A stretch of DNA of 64,000 bases from NCBI RefSeq assembly GCF_000744455.1, contig NZ_JQLY01000001.1:1178001-1242000 (forward strand), in the 5' to 3' direction. This DNA comes from Methanobacterium sp. SMA-27. GTDB taxonomy: Archaea > Methanobacteriota > Methanobacteria > Methanobacteriales > Methanobacteriaceae. The position numbers and the translations under genes are program-made. Shown piece by piece: positions 10,001 through 20,100 of the stretch (the first letter of the stretch is position 1; each line of letters starts with the position of its first letter). The notes beneath the pieces were generated by a model. The model did no database searches and was not told the DNA's origin. It was given only the letters and a program-made list of their open reading frames with translations.

Positions 10001-10444
10001 TCACCTAGTTGGAAGTTTTACAATGCTTAACCAGAAATTTTCTATGGACTTCACAACGTTGATGAATTGATCAAGGTCCACTGGTTTGGTGATGTAACAA
10101 TTGGCATTCCTTTTGTACGTTTCAATGAGATCTTCTTCTGCATTGGATGTGGTGAGTATTACAACAGGAATGCATTTAAGTCTTTCATCATTTTTAATTT
10201 CCCTTAAAACCTCTCTTCCATCCTTTTTTGGAAGGTTTAAATCCAATAATATAAGATCTGGATTTGCTGCATCTTTGTATTGACCCAGTTTACGAAGGAT
10301 ATCCATTGCTACTTCTCCATCGTATGCAACCTGCATTGAATTGAATATTTTGGCGTCTTTAAATACTTCTTTAATCAAACGAACATCACCGGGATTGTCC
10401 TCAACAAGTAATATTTCAATTGGATTGCTCATAGTAGGATTCAT
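10001..10444 (-). CDS. Single-domain response regulator, Rcp1-like
   Basis: A stand-alone receiver of 147 residues with acidic pair VEDNPGD, phospho-acceptor Asp68 in [13 protein letters not shown], switch Thr in [11 protein letters not shown], and Lys in ITKPVD. The long insertion and the [10 protein letters not shown] motif are typical of Rcp1-type receivers that partner PAS/GAF or phytochrome-like kinases. The ribosome site AAGGAG lies inside the last codons of the restored frame of the kinase upstream, suggesting translational coupling to it. With the kinase disrupted, this regulator may take its phosphate from another kinase. Confidence 0.88.
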   Translation of the reverse strand: MNPTMSNPIEILLVEDNPGDVRLIKEVFKDAKIFNSMQVAYDGEVAMDILRKLGQYKDAANPDLILLDLNLPKKDGREVLREIKNDERLKCIPVVILTTSNAEEDLIETYKRNANCYITKPVDLDQFINVVKSIENFWLSIVKLPTR

Positions 10445-10450
10445 TTAATA

Positions 10451-11552
10451 TCAACTCCTTATTGTAAAATTGAATTTACTACCTTCATCCTCTTTGGAAT
10501 CTAAACAGATTGTTCCACCATGTCTTTTCAACAATTCGTTTTGAAATTGAAAGCCCTATTCCAGTTCCATCATATTTTCCCGGTCCATGGAGACGTTGAA
10601 ATATTTTAAAGATCCTTTCTCTGTATTCGGGCTTTATTCCTATACCATTGTCCTCAAATGAAAATAACCATTTAGAATCCAATTTTTCGGCTGTAATATG
10701 TATATGAGGGGTTTTTTTGCCTCTAAATTTAATTAAATTAGTAATAAGGTTCTGTAGTAACTGAACCATTTGTACCTCATCAGCTTTAACAACTGGAAGT
10801 TTATCACTAGTTATAACTGCATCATTTTCCCTTATTAAAATTTCTAAATTATGCTTGACCATACCTAATATGTGATTCATATCAACATCAGAAAATTCTA
10901 TGACTCTATTATTTAAACGTGAATAAGTTAGTAAATCATTTATTAATTCATACATACGTGCTGCCTATTATCTCTGACATAGGTTTTCCAAATATCTTTG
11001 AAGCAGATGAATTGGCCATTAGATAATTGCCATCTAAGTTTTTAAGGTATATTGCATCTGTTATATTTTCAACAATTGAATTTAGTATATTGAAACTTCT
11101 TTCCAATTTTTTTTCTATACTTTTCTGATCTGTCATATCTCTGTTAATTGAGATATGTCCATTAATATTTCCATGATCATCTTTGATTGTTACAACCTTT
11201 GAGCTAATAAATGTGGAAAATTCCTCTTTGTTAATTGTACAACATTATCTTCATAGGATCCTTCATTAAGAAGTTCCTGCATTTTTTCTATACTTCCATT
11301 TTCTATATACTTGGTTTGAAGCTCCTTTTTTACATCTTTTCCCAGTACCTCATTAGCATTCCATCCGTAGATTTCCTCGGCTGCAGGATTCCAATAGTTT
11401 ATAATAAAATTTTTATCTGTTATTATAACTGCATTTTTTAAAATAGATAGTAATTCAATATCATAAGGTAGATAAACTTGTTTCCTATTTGGATTTTGTT
11501 TAGAATCTTCCAAATTTCTTTTAACATCACTGGAACCCAGTTCATCTTTCAT
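10451..11552 (-). pseudogene. PAS-type sensor histidine kinase, disrupted
   Basis: Three frames join into one kinase. Residues 1-105 are a first PAS domain (VIITDKNFIINYWNPAAEEIYGW). A one-base loss near 11227 breaks it, and the next frame continues EFSTFISSKVV through a second PAS (NITDAIYLKNLDGNYLM). Around 10948-10965 that frame stops and the DHp end resumes abruptly at ARMYELINDLLTYSRL, so the rest of the PAS domain and the phospho-accepting H-box are missing. The ATPase domain is intact (DNGIGI, GTGIGLSIS) until one extra base in the T-run 10525-10528 shifts the frame before HGGTICLDSKEDEGSKF. The H-box deletion cannot be a sequencing slip of one base, so the gene is probably dead. Confidence 0.85.
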
Positions 11553-11720
11553 ATACTTTCCCCATATGTATACTTATTATTTTAATTATATCAACATTAA
11601 CATGTCTACTTTTGTATTTAAATACTAAAAAAGCCTTAAATTTATATTACAACTACCAATAAATCAATGAATTATTGGAACATTTTGAATACTCCAAATT
11701 AAAATTAGTATTGTTTTCAT

Positions 11721-12236
11721 TCAAATTTCTTCTAACCGTTTTAAAGAAGCCTTCGTGAATGCAGGAATGTCTGGAGGTCCTCTACTTGATATTAAGTTGC
11801 CATCTTCAACAACTTCCTGATTAATATATTCTGCACCTGCATTTTTAATGTCTTGTACAATTGATTTCCATCCTGTTACCCTTCGCCCTTCAATAACTTG
11901 GGCTGTGATGAGTAGTTGGGGTGCGTGACAAATTGCAAATACTGGTTTTCCTGTATTGAAGAAATCTTTTATAAATTTTACAGCACTTTTATATCCACGT
12001 AGATGGTCTGGAGAACATCCACCAGGAATTAGGATTGCATCTAATTTGTTGATATCAACTTCTGAAATATTTTCATCAATCTTTACAAGTGTTCTTTTTC
12101 TTTTTCCTTTAACAAGTTGACCTGATCTGAGTCCAATATGTAAAAGAGAATGTCCAGCACCTCTAAATGCTTTTGTAGGTTCTGTATACTCTACATCTTC
12201 AAACATTTCATCGATTACAACACCTACTAAAGCCAT
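11721..12236 (-). CDS. PfpI/DJ-1 family protein (class I glutamine amidotransferase-like)
   Basis: About 171 residues from the ATG at 12236, which is chosen because GGAGTG lies just upstream; an earlier in-frame start at 12254 has none. The nucleophile elbow AICHAPQLL places the catalytic cysteine at about residue 103, preceded by the conserved ILIPGG loop. The family includes the archaeal protease PfpI and deglycase-type DJ-1 proteins that act on damaged proteins or glyoxals. The catalytic histidine follows the cysteine directly, as in PfpI. It lies 40 bases after a small conserved protein gene on the same strand, so the two may be co-transcribed. Confidence 0.85.
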   Translation of the reverse strand: MALVGVVIDEMFEDVEYTEPTKAFRGAGHSLLHIGLRSGQLVKGKRKRTLVKIDENISEVDINKLDAILIPGGCSPDHLRGYKSAVKFIKDFFNTGKPVFAICHAPQLLITAQVIEGRRVTGWKSIVQDIKNAGAEYINQEVVEDGNLISSRGPPDIPAFTKASLKRLEEI

Positions 12237-12276
12237 ATTTTCACTCCTTTGCAAAATGAAAAATAAAATTAATCAC

Positions 12277-12594
12277 TTATTTTTTCTTTTTCTTTGCATC
12301 GTTAAGAGATTTTAATGTATTTAATGTTACTTCCTGTTCTAAATATCTCAATCTTTCAGCTAAAAAGTCTAAAACATGCTTCCGTTCTTCAAATGGTACA
12401 TTCTTTTTTGAAAGCATATTAATTAGTTCAGTTGTACTTCTGACAGAGAATGAACCTGAGTTTTCATCCATCAGAATGATATCTCTTTTACCAAGTTCTT
12501 TGGCTGGTGAAACACATACTGCTCCTAAAATATTTCCTTTTCCATCCTTCACATCCATTGAACTTATATAGTTGTGTTTAGTTTCGTTTCTCAT
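12277..12594 (-). CDS. Hypothetical protein, 105 aa
   Basis: I do not recognise a family. The protein is soluble, with a beta-rich first half (NILGAVCVSPA, RDIILMDENSGSFSV) and a helical second half rich in charged residues ending in five lysines. No metal or membrane motif is seen. It is followed at 40 bases by the PfpI-like gene on the same strand, suggesting an operon. Its start is about 130 bases from the structured element at 12724-12805. Confidence 0.7.
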   Translation of the reverse strand: MRNETKHNYISSMDVKDGKGNILGAVCVSPAKELGKRDIILMDENSGSFSVRSTTELINMLSKKNVPFEERKHVLDFLAERLRYLEQEVTLNTLKSLNDAKKKKK

Positions 12595-12701
12595 TTTGAA
12601 TCACCTTATTACATCTAATATTTTTTATTATAATTATTCTTTTTTAATTCTAAATCATAAATAGTTATTGGTATTTTTGTCCGAAATCTAGATAAATGGG
12701 C

Positions 12702-12815
12702 TTGTATAAAAATAAAAAAGAATGTGTCCCTGAAGTTTTCTTAACTCCAGGAACATCATCATGTAAGTCTGTTACGGAGGCGGTAGACAGACATGATCTT
12801 ACAAGAACATATTTT
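12702..12815 (+). ncRNA. Putative structured RNA in a divergent intergenic region
   Basis: A GC-richer island stands in AT-rich DNA. A 13-bp hairpin with two mismatches pairs TGTCCCTGAAGTT (from 12724) with AACTCCAGGAACA. A second hairpin closes with GTCTGT and ACAGAC around the loop TACGGAGGCGGTAG, and can be extended by ATCATG/CATGAT. TATAAAAATA at about 12705 lies some 25 bases before the first stem, and T-runs follow at about 12812. No open frame covers it. A small RNA is the best reading; class and target are unknown. Confidence 0.4.
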
Positions 12816-13054
12816 TTTATCCAAGATTTTCTTAGGAGGTTTTTTATAAATTTTTATGTTTCTGTACAATAACATTCTATTTCATAGTATTTATACTTAA
12901 GCCATAATTGCACCTTAATTCAGACTAATTCATCTTAATACTTTCTATATTAATGATGAATACTGGATTTTTATGACCAAATAGAAGATATTTATAGGAT
13001 TGGAACAATAATTTTATTGTAAAATATGAAGTAGGTTGACATGGAGGTGTCCTA

Positions 13055-13291
13055 GTGATAATACAGTTACCTGTTTCAGTACGGGAAAAAGGAGAAATTT
13101 ATGTTGCTGAATGTCCAGTTTTTCATTTATCCCGCGAGGGACAAACATTTAAAGAAGCTCTAAAAAATATAAAAAATGACCTAGAAACATTTCTAGATGA
13201 CGAAAAGGTCCAAAAGGAATATCAGGAAGTCATTAAAGATTATAGTATTAGGGATATTGAAATTGTAGATGTTGTTGTTAATCCTAAATAA
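13055..13291 (+). CDS. HicB-like antitoxin, orphan
   Basis: A 78-residue protein with the HicB partial RNase H-like fold: IIQLPVSVREKGEIYVAECPVF, then GQTFKEALKNIKNDLETFL. The GTG start at 13055 follows the strong ribosome site GGAGGTGT at 13043-13050. HicB neutralises the HicA mRNA interferase and often represses its own promoter. No HicA reading frame is seen on either side, and no C-terminal DNA-binding domain follows. Such solitary short HicB-like proteins are common in methanogens, so it may not be part of a working toxin-antitoxin pair. Confidence 0.75.
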   Translation: MIIQLPVSVREKGEIYVAECPVFHLSREGQTFKEALKNIKNDLETFLDDEKVQKEYQEVIKDYSIRDIEIVDVVVNPK

Positions 13292-13415
13292 TCTATTTAG
13301 TTATTAAAGATCAGATGTCTAGGAAATAATTCTATAATATGTGTGATTTAAAACCACATATTAACAAATTATAAATTCTACTGTAATAATATTATATATA
13401 CAGAGGTGTCAAACC

Positions 13416-13553
13416 ATGAATGATAAAGAGTTGGATGAATTTGTAGAAAACTTTAAAGGATTGCTCTGGGATGAACTGGATGATGCACTCGGTTCCATGA
13501 ATAGAGAAGACTTAATTGCAGTTATTGTCAAGTTAAAGAAAAGATATGGATAA
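13416..13553 (+). CDS. Small acidic protein, 45 aa
   Basis: A short frame starts at ATG 13416 after GAGGTG (13402-13408), with the TATA-like run ATTATATATA at about 13391 upstream. The product is a charged helical protein with the segments ELDEFVENFKGLLWDELDD and REDLIAVIVKLKKRYG. A proper ribosome site, promoter and clean coding pattern support it as a real gene. The function is unknown. It lies 124 bases after the HicB-like gene but does not resemble HicA. Confidence 0.55.
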   Translation: MNDKELDEFVENFKGLLWDELDDALGSMNREDLIAVIVKLKKRYG

Positions 13554-13893
13554 TCATTTATTTTTTTCTTATTTTTTTATTTTTCATTTCATTAAATTAG
13601 CTAATTATTGAATTATTACTATAATAAATAAAAATAAAAAAACTTTAAAATAATCAATTTTGTAAAAATAAATGTAAAAAAAAGTTATTAACTGCTTTTA
13701 CTTTGTTCTTTTTCAGCCTGTTTCATTTTACAACAAGATTAACTTTCAGCATGTTATTATTTAACATATTTTTGACTACACATTTGACTATTTTTAATTT
13801 AATTTATGAATTGTTCTCACACACTCTAACTCAAGAGGGTTATAATTCAAATATCATAAATTCAATTCCAAGAAAATAGGGAGTTGATGATAT
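13554..13893. other. Intergenic region, nothing recognised
   Basis: Some 340 AT-rich bases. T-rich runs just after 13556 could terminate the small upstream gene. The ribosome site GGGAGTTGATGA of the next gene is near 13880. No RNA or open frame is supported. Confidence 0.5.
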
Positions 13894-14274
13894 ATGAGAA
13901 TAAGCGAAGGAATACCCAATGGACGAATTGCAGAATTATCACATCCTGAAATGTTCCAGGAACATGAGGAAGTCATTGTATTTACAAGAAATGAATTTAA
14001 CCGTTTTTACACTTCTATGATGGAACAGATAAACTATATTAATAAAATAGATCTTTACCTGGACAGAAGTGAAGACTGGAAATTATTAGGATATTGGCCC
14101 AAAATCCTACAAAGAGTACACCTGCTAGATATGAATATCGATTCTATATTAACAAAAGAAGCATCATTACAATGCTACCTCGATGCATCTCTATATAACA
14201 CTGTTCAAAGTTCTAAAAAGAACGTTAGTGTAGCAAAAAAGAAAATACCAATACAACAAACACTTCCAATATGA
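13894..14274 (+). CDS. Hypothetical protein, 126 aa
   Basis: I do not recognise this protein. It is soluble and mostly helical after residue 25 (FNRFYTSMMEQINYINKIDLYLD, WKLLGYWPKILQRVHLLD), with a basic tail ending IPIQQTLPI. The ATG follows GGGAGTTGATGA. It is flanked by non-coding elements and has no operon partner. Confidence 0.65.
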   Translation: MRISEGIPNGRIAELSHPEMFQEHEEVIVFTRNEFNRFYTSMMEQINYINKIDLYLDRSEDWKLLGYWPKILQRVHLLDMNIDSILTKEASLQCYLDASLYNTVQSSKKNVSVAKKKIPIQQTLPI

Positions 14275-14333
14275 ATTTTCAAAATTAAATAAGAGAATAA
14301 AGATTTATTAAGGATTATTAGTAAAAAAAAGTT

Positions 14334-14440
14334 AAAAAATCCGTTACCAGGCGGATTTATACAACTTAATTATTTGCGAATGAGTACGTCTCAAGTACTT
14401 ACTACATTAATAACCTTAAGTTCGTATTAATATAAACTTT
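14334..14440 (+). ncRNA. Putative structured RNA, element B
   Basis: It begins with hairpin AAATCCG/CGGATTT. A long stem follows, AACTTAA-TTATT paired with AATAA-CC-TTAAGTT, enclosing hairpin AGTAC/GTACT. The enclosed segment GCGAATGAGTACGTCTCAAG (14376-14395) recurs almost unchanged about 336 bases downstream in element C. Compensating arms and a shared core argue for a functional RNA. No known class was recognised. Confidence 0.4.
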
Positions 14441-14639
14441 TGGATTTTAATATTTGTAATTCTAATAAATATTATAAGTTTAAACATTAATTTATTGTAT
14501 TAAATAAATTATTTGAGATAATAAACTTATTAGTATATGTTTTTTAAATTTTTAAGGTCAGATAAATGTTCAAATCTCTTAAAATGAATTATTAATGTTT
14601 TTAATAAAGTTTAAATGTGGTTTTAATCATACTGTAACT

Positions 14640-14900
14640 CTGTAGGACGGGGCGTATTCCAAATTTACCAGTTTGGAATAGTAACTTCTAGCTACATCAT
14701 GTTTGAAGTTAGCGAATGGGAAACGTCTCAAGTCAAATTCAAGCTTACTTCAGGGAGGCGACGAACATGAATTCTCAAACCTTTGCGATGAGGAATGCAT
14801 TCATTACATTATCCGAGATATGTATATGGATTGCTGACCATATCCCATAAAATACCTTTTTTTAAGGTATATGGGGGACTAATCCTCCCCCTCCTACGCT
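14640..14900 (+). ncRNA. Putative structured RNA, element C
   Basis: A chain of stems: TATTCCAAA (14655-14663) with TTTGGAATA (14672-14680), and TAACTTC (14682-14688) with GAAGTTA (14705-14711). Then comes the core GCGAATGGGAAACGTCTCAA (14712-14731) shared with element B, and later AATACCTT/AAGGTAT and GGGGGA/TCCCCC hairpins. GC content is well above the surroundings. It lies upstream of a small zinc-ribbon gene and might be its leader or a separate RNA. Confidence 0.4.
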
Positions 14901-14935
14901 TAATAATTATTTTTGTTAAATTAGGGGATGATTTT

Positions 14936-15106
14936 ATGGTTGAATATGTTCGTAAGGTTGGTGATGATTGTTGGCATTTCTGTACAAATTGCTCAAAATA
15001 TCCACAGTTTAGTACTTACAGGAGAGTATCTAATCCAAGTTCAGATGATATATGTAGAGAATGTTTAAAGAATGAAAAGAATAACAATTGCAATAAAAAG
15101 TATTAA
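14936..15106 (+). CDS. Small zinc-ribbon-like protein, 56 aa
   Basis: Starting at ATG 14936 after GGGGATGA, the product begins MVEYVRKVGDDCWHFCTNC. It carries two cysteine pairs, CTNC and CREC, spaced about 30 residues apart, which could bind one zinc ion. An upstream in-frame start at 14795 would run through element C and has no ribosome site, so I reject it. The function is unknown. It is followed by a helix-turn-helix gene 150 bases on. Confidence 0.6.
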   Translation: MVEYVRKVGDDCWHFCTNCSKYPQFSTYRRVSNPSSDDICRECLKNEKNNNCNKKY

Positions 15107-15257
15107 TATGGTTAGGATAATATAATATATTTTGTAACTGTTATGGGTGGATTCATAAACTTTAGGGTTCCAGGGGGGTTCCCTAACAATACTATTTTTA
15201 AAATCTAAATAGGAAATAATAAATTCTAGTTTTAAATGACTAATTCTTGGGGATCTA

Positions 15258-15836
15258 ATGGATAACAATGAAATGAAAAGAAAAATCTTGAAAATTATGT
15301 ATAATCATGAACAAGAAAATCCTGGAAATTTAATCCATAGTGACAAAATAATAAAAGAATTAGGTAGTGTTGAACAGAATAAATTTAATTTTAATACAAA
15401 TTATTTAAAAAATAAAGGATTTATAAGACTATTGGAAATTTCTGGTAATGGAGGGTTTTTAGGTAATATCACTCATTATGGGATAGATTTAATAGAAAAT
15501 CCGCATGAGTTTAATACACAATTGCCTGTATTCAATATTACTAATGTTAATAATAGTAAAGGTGTTGTTGTAAGTTCAAATGATGTACAAATTGATATTA
15601 ATGATAGTATTAATATAAAAAACAGTTTTAATGGACTATATGAACAAATTAATCCTTCAGATGTTAAAGCAAATGAGATTAAAGAGAAAATAAAAGTAAT
15701 AGAAATGGAATTAAATAAAGATGAAATCAGCCCATCTAAAATTAGAAATTCTAATGAATGGTTAAAAATGTATGCAAATTGGAGCATTCCTATAATAACT
15801 CAGATAATAACCGCCGTATTTTTAGGAAAGATGTAA
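15258..15836 (+). CDS. Unknown protein with N-terminal winged helix and C-terminal hydrophobic helix
   Basis: Residues 1-75 look like a winged-helix unit (KRKILKIMYNHEQENPGN to HYGIDLIENP). A Ser/Asn/Val-rich middle follows (NITNVNNSKGVVVSSNDVQI), then a charged helix and a hydrophobic C-terminal stretch WSIPIITQIITAVFLG (about 173-188). The N-terminal domain is similar in layout and wording to that of the TIR protein at 20250: MDN start, about 80 residues, ending HYGIDLIEN here and VKGIDFIDN there. This suggests one sensor domain joined to different effectors, here possibly a membrane-acting one. No function is shown. Defence is inferred from the neighbours. Confidence 0.6.
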   Translation: MDNNEMKRKILKIMYNHEQENPGNLIHSDKIIKELGSVEQNKFNFNTNYLKNKGFIRLLEISGNGGFLGNITHYGIDLIENPHEFNTQLPVFNITNVNNSKGVVVSSNDVQIDINDSINIKNSFNGLYEQINPSDVKANEIKEKIKVIEMELNKDEISPSKIRNSNEWLKMYANWSIPIITQIITAVFLGKM

Positions 15837-15862
15837 TTAAAGTTTGATTAAAAAATTCCCTC

Positions 15863-16654
15863 CTAAATTAAGTTATGGGGATGGGTGAGTTTCAAGTTGT
15901 TTATTTTGGAGTCTCTCATCCATATTTTGGGTAATGATTCTATTGGCAAATATTTTAATAGATAATCATAGTAGGGCATAGCACAGAATTCTGTTACCCC
16001 ATCCGGTTCATATAACCAATAAACTTCAACTACTTGGGGATTATAAAATTTATACCAAGGATCATCAAGATTTAGTGCTAACTCTTTATAATCATTCTGA
16101 TCGGTATAAACAATAAGTGGATGAGGTTTAAAGTATTCATCGGGGAAAAAATTAAAATCTAAATCAGAAATTCTTTTAGCAAGATGCTCAAAATTAGGAT
16201 AATTTACATCAATTTTTTCATAATTTATCTGAATATTATACAACTTTTGGAAGGATTCTTCTAAAGATTTTTTTAAATGATGAGATATTTCATATAAATT
16301 ATAAAAATGATAAGCTAAATCTCTTTCAAATGAAAATGCGGTACCAAAGGGATGAATTTTAGAATCAGGTAATTTGGTTATATTTTTTTTATTTAAACCG
16401 ACTACTTCAATATAATATCCTATACATTGTAGTTGATCCATTTTAATCGATATTCCCCTCAATCGAGCTTGTTCATGTTTAATTTTATTAACTATTTCTC
16501 CAAGACATGTACGATAATCTTTTGTATTATCCAAGAAATACTTAAATCCGGGATTTTTAAAATGTTCTAACCATCTATAAGTCGATCTTTCAAGTTTTTT
16601 CATCTGTTTTTGAGGAATATTTTTAATATCAGGATAAGTTGAAGTTACTTTCAT
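15863..16654 (-). CDS. Hypothetical protein, 263 aa
   Basis: No family is recognised. The protein is soluble and rich in aromatic residues, with the segments HPFGTAFSFERDLAYHFYNLYEISHHLKK and PWYKFYNPQVVEVYWLYEPDGVTEFCAMPYYDYL. It begins where the 98-residue gene ends (TAATG overlap), so the two are translated together and probably work together. The setting, between a winged-helix gene and a type IIG restriction gene, suggests an accessory or defence role, which is inference. Confidence 0.6.
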   Translation of the reverse strand: MKVTSTYPDIKNIPQKQMKKLERSTYRWLEHFKNPGFKYFLDNTKDYRTCLGEIVNKIKHEQARLRGISIKMDQLQCIGYYIEVVGLNKKNITKLPDSKIHPFGTAFSFERDLAYHFYNLYEISHHLKKSLEESFQKLYNIQINYEKIDVNYPNFEHLAKRISDLDFNFFPDEYFKPHPLIVYTDQNDYKELALNLDDPWYKFYNPQVVEVYWLYEPDGVTEFCAMPYYDYLLKYLPIESLPKIWMRDSKINNLKLTHPHNLI

Positions 16655-16950
16655 TATATGATTACAGTCATCAAATGAGCGTGTAACGAATGAAGTAGTT
16701 CTTTTTGTTCCTCCACTAATTTAAGATGATTTTCGGTTGAAAATTCATTATAACTGTTATGTTTTTCATATAAATCTAAAACTTTCGAAAATGCTTTTCC
16801 AATCCGATTTAAAGATTCATTGTAAATTGCAAGAGGGTGACCCTTTCCATAATCATGATTATGTAAAACTTCATCAGGTAAATGATGTAATAAATTATAA
16901 ACTTCAGGAGCTATATTGCCATCATATTCCATGCTTCGTTTTATTTTCAT
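16654..16950 (-). CDS. Hypothetical protein, 98 aa
   Basis: A small helical protein of unknown family with a histidine-rich middle (YNLLHHLPDEVLHNHDYGKGH) and a helical tail (HLKLVEEQKELLHSLHAHLM). Its stop overlaps the start of the 263-residue gene by one base, which makes a two-gene operon. The histidines could bind metal, but no known motif is present. It is transcribed away from the type IIG gene, from the region holding the inverted repeats at 17025-17082. Confidence 0.55.
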   Translation of the reverse strand: MKIKRSMEYDGNIAPEVYNLLHHLPDEVLHNHDYGKGHPLAIYNESLNRIGKAFSKVLDLYEKHNSYNEFSTENHLKLVEEQKELLHSLHAHLMTVII

Positions 16951-17024
16951 TTGAATCCCATAGATATCTCAAATATTTATTTCGATTAGAAGATAATTTA
17001 ATCTTTTGACAATCGTAAATTAAT

Positions 17025-17082
17025 GCCAACAGGATAACCATATGGTTGGCTGGCACCTTCTCCTAAAATTAAACTTTTGGAG
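17025..17082. promoter_or_regulatory. Inverted repeats between divergent genes
   Basis: GCCAAC (17025-17030) pairs with GTTGGC (17045-17050) around a second palindrome AACCATATGGTT (17037-17048). Next to it CTCC-T-AAAA (17060-17068) pairs with TTTTGGAG (17075-17082). They lie between the divergent 98-aa gene and the type IIG gene, so they could be operators for either, or a terminator-like hairpin. Confidence 0.35.
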
Positions 17083-17171
17083 TTTCAATCATAATGCATA
17101 GTTGAATTTATGATAATAAATAATTTTATTTGAAAACATTTAATTAAATTAGATTGTAATACATTGATCTG

Positions 17172-20100
17172 ATGATGAATGATCTTTTTAATCAAACATT
17201 GATGAGGAAATATTCAAAAGATTTTAAATTAACACCCTCAAAGCATGATCTCATTTTAAATCATATTAAGAAGTTGGAAGAGAGTCAGTTTGAAGCTGAA
17301 ACTAAGAATTATATCTATTTTTATGAAGTATGGTTGAAAGGCATTTTAGGTTATGACCTTGATGATAACGTCCTAGTTGATGAGAAAGAAGAACAAGGAC
17401 AAGGTAAAAGCGAGTTTATATTAAAATCTGGTGATAAGAAGTTCATGGTGGTTGAACTCAAAGATCAGAAAACTGACCTGGACAAACCACAAAATCGGGT
17501 TAATGATAAGCGAACACCTGTTGACCAGGCTTTTGATTATGCCCAACATACAGGAGATATTGACGGGATACTTGTATCCAACTATAATGAATTCAGACTA
17601 TATAATTGGCATAAGAAAGGCCAATACATATCATTTAAAGCAGATGAATTATTAGATAAAACACTATTCTCTTATTTCATGCTTTCATTCTCCAAGAAGA
17701 GCTACATCGACACGGGTTATATTAATAAATTAATGGATAAAACAGTTGTCATCGAAAGGGAACTGGAAAAAGAATTTTACAAATTATATAATGAAACACG
17801 ATTAATGTTAATTAAAGAGTTTGAAGAATTCAATGATCTATCAAGACTTGAAGCTATCCATTATGCACAGATGATAATGAACAGATACATGTTCATCTGC
17901 TTTGCAGAAGATATTGACCTGCTTCCTGCTCAAGTTTCCACAGATACCATACTAACACCCATAATAAAAGGAAACCTAAGACATGGAAGTATCTGGCAAC
18001 GATTAAACGAATTATTCTTAGATGTTAACGAAGGAAATGAATATAAAAAGATCTCCCAATACAATGGAGGCATCTTCAAAGAAGACTTAGATCACCTTAA
18101 GATCAGGGATATTGTGGAAGATCAAAAGTTCTTCAATGATGTTTATCAGAAATGGAAATTCGAAGAATATGAAAAAGACATAAACACTAACCTGGGACCA
18201 TACGGTAAAAAAGTAAACCCAATCTACCGTAATATGCTTACAATATCTACTTTTGACTTCTCAACAGAACTAGACGTAAACATCCTCGGCCATATCTTCG
18301 AAAACAGTATTGGAGACATAGAAGAACTTAAAGAAAGTAGTAAAGGACGACGGAAGAAAGAAGGAATATTCTATACTCCAGAATACATTACAGACTACAT
18401 CTGTAAAAATACCATAATACCTTATCTGAGCAAATCAGGCCAAGCAAACACAGTTTCCGAGTTACTGAATGAATATTTGGGATCTGCCATTGAGGAATTG
18501 GATAAAAAAATTAAAGATATTAAAATTGTAGATCCAGCTTGTGGAAGCGGTGCATTTCTAAACAAAGCTGCAGATATATTACTCGAAATACATCAAAATA
18601 TAGACGAAGCACGCTACAAAGACAAAAAAGAGACACTTATACCATACTTTGACAACATAGGACAACGAAGAGAAATATTATTAAATAACATCTATGGAGT
18701 AGACCTAAACGAAGAATCAGTAGATATCACCAAATTATCACTTTTTTTAAAAGTCTGTAGAAAAGGCTTGATACTTCCTAACCTTGAAAAAAACATAAAA
18801 TGCGGAAACTCCTTAATCAATGACCCAGAATACACAGACAAACCATTCAACTGGGAAACAGAATTCCCTGAAATATTTAATGAAGGAGGTTTTGATGTTG
18901 TGATAGGTAATCCTCCATGGGGTGCTGATTTTGATGAAAAAACAAAAGAATATATAAAAAATAATTATCGTGAAATTGAGTACCAAATCAATAGTTATGT
19001 TGTATTCTTGGAAAAAACATATTATCTATTGAAAGATGAAGGGATGTTGGGTCTTATAACTCCCCCCACATGGTTATATATGCATTATTTTAAAAATATT
19101 CGAAATTTCTTAATTTCAAAAAATACTTTCATTGAAGCAATTTATTTAAAATATCATGCTTTTGAAGACGTTACTTCGGAGAGTAGCATTATAGTTTATA
19201 AAAAAAGTATTCATTTAGATAAACATCAAATTTTAAATAAAATTGTGAGGAATGAAAACGAATTTTTAAATAAAAAACCTTCAAAAATTGAGCAAAATGT
19301 GTGGTTTGAAAATTTTGTTGATGGATTTTTATTTGGAGAACAAATTAAACTTTTTACAAAATTTTATAGAAATTCAGAGCGTTTAGATCTTTTTACAGAT
19401 CTTACTACTGGAATAAAACCTTATCAGACTAACAAAGGTTCACCACCTCAAACCCGTGAAAATGTAAAAAATAAAATTTATTCTTCAAATGAACAGATAG
19501 ATAACAACTATCAACCTTATATTGTCGGAGGGGATGTAACTAGGTACAATATTTATTATCCAAATAACCACTGGTTAAAATATGGCCTTGGATTGCTGAA
19601 CCACGTCCTACACTAGATTTTTCAAAAACTAAAATTAATATCAGAAGAACAGGGGACAAAATATTCGCTTCAATAGACGAAAGAGGATATTTGAACTTGA
19701 ATAGTGTGCATAATGTTATTATTAAAGATAATTTTTTTTATAGCCCAAAATATATTCTTTGCATTCTTAATTCCTCTTTGATAGATTACATTTATCGTAA
19801 TTTAGTACCTGATGATGGTAGAGTTTTTTCAGAAGTTAAAATTATAAATCTTAAAAAACTTCCAATTCATAAAGCAACCCCTGAAGAACAAAATCCACTC
19901 ATCCAAAATGTTGATAGGATATTGAAACTAAATAATAATCTTCAAAAAGAGACAAATTCCTTTAAGGATTGGTTTATACACACTTTCAATATTGAAAAAC
20001 TTTCTCAGAAATTGGAGAAATATTATGAATTATCTATTGATAGTTTCTTAAATGAGGTTAAAAAGAAGAAAGTCAATGTTAAATCCAGGGAAAACTATCA

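Noticed and set aside
13055..13553. Complete HicAB toxin-antitoxin pair
   Set aside because: The 45-residue neighbour lacks the dsRBD-like HicA fold and its conserved histidine.
14640..14900. RNase P RNA, SRP RNA or group II intron for element C
   Set aside because: None of their universal core sequences is visible.
14795..14935. Longer start for the zinc-ribbon gene
   Set aside because: It runs through a structured element and has no ribosome site. ATG 14936 has GGGGATGA.
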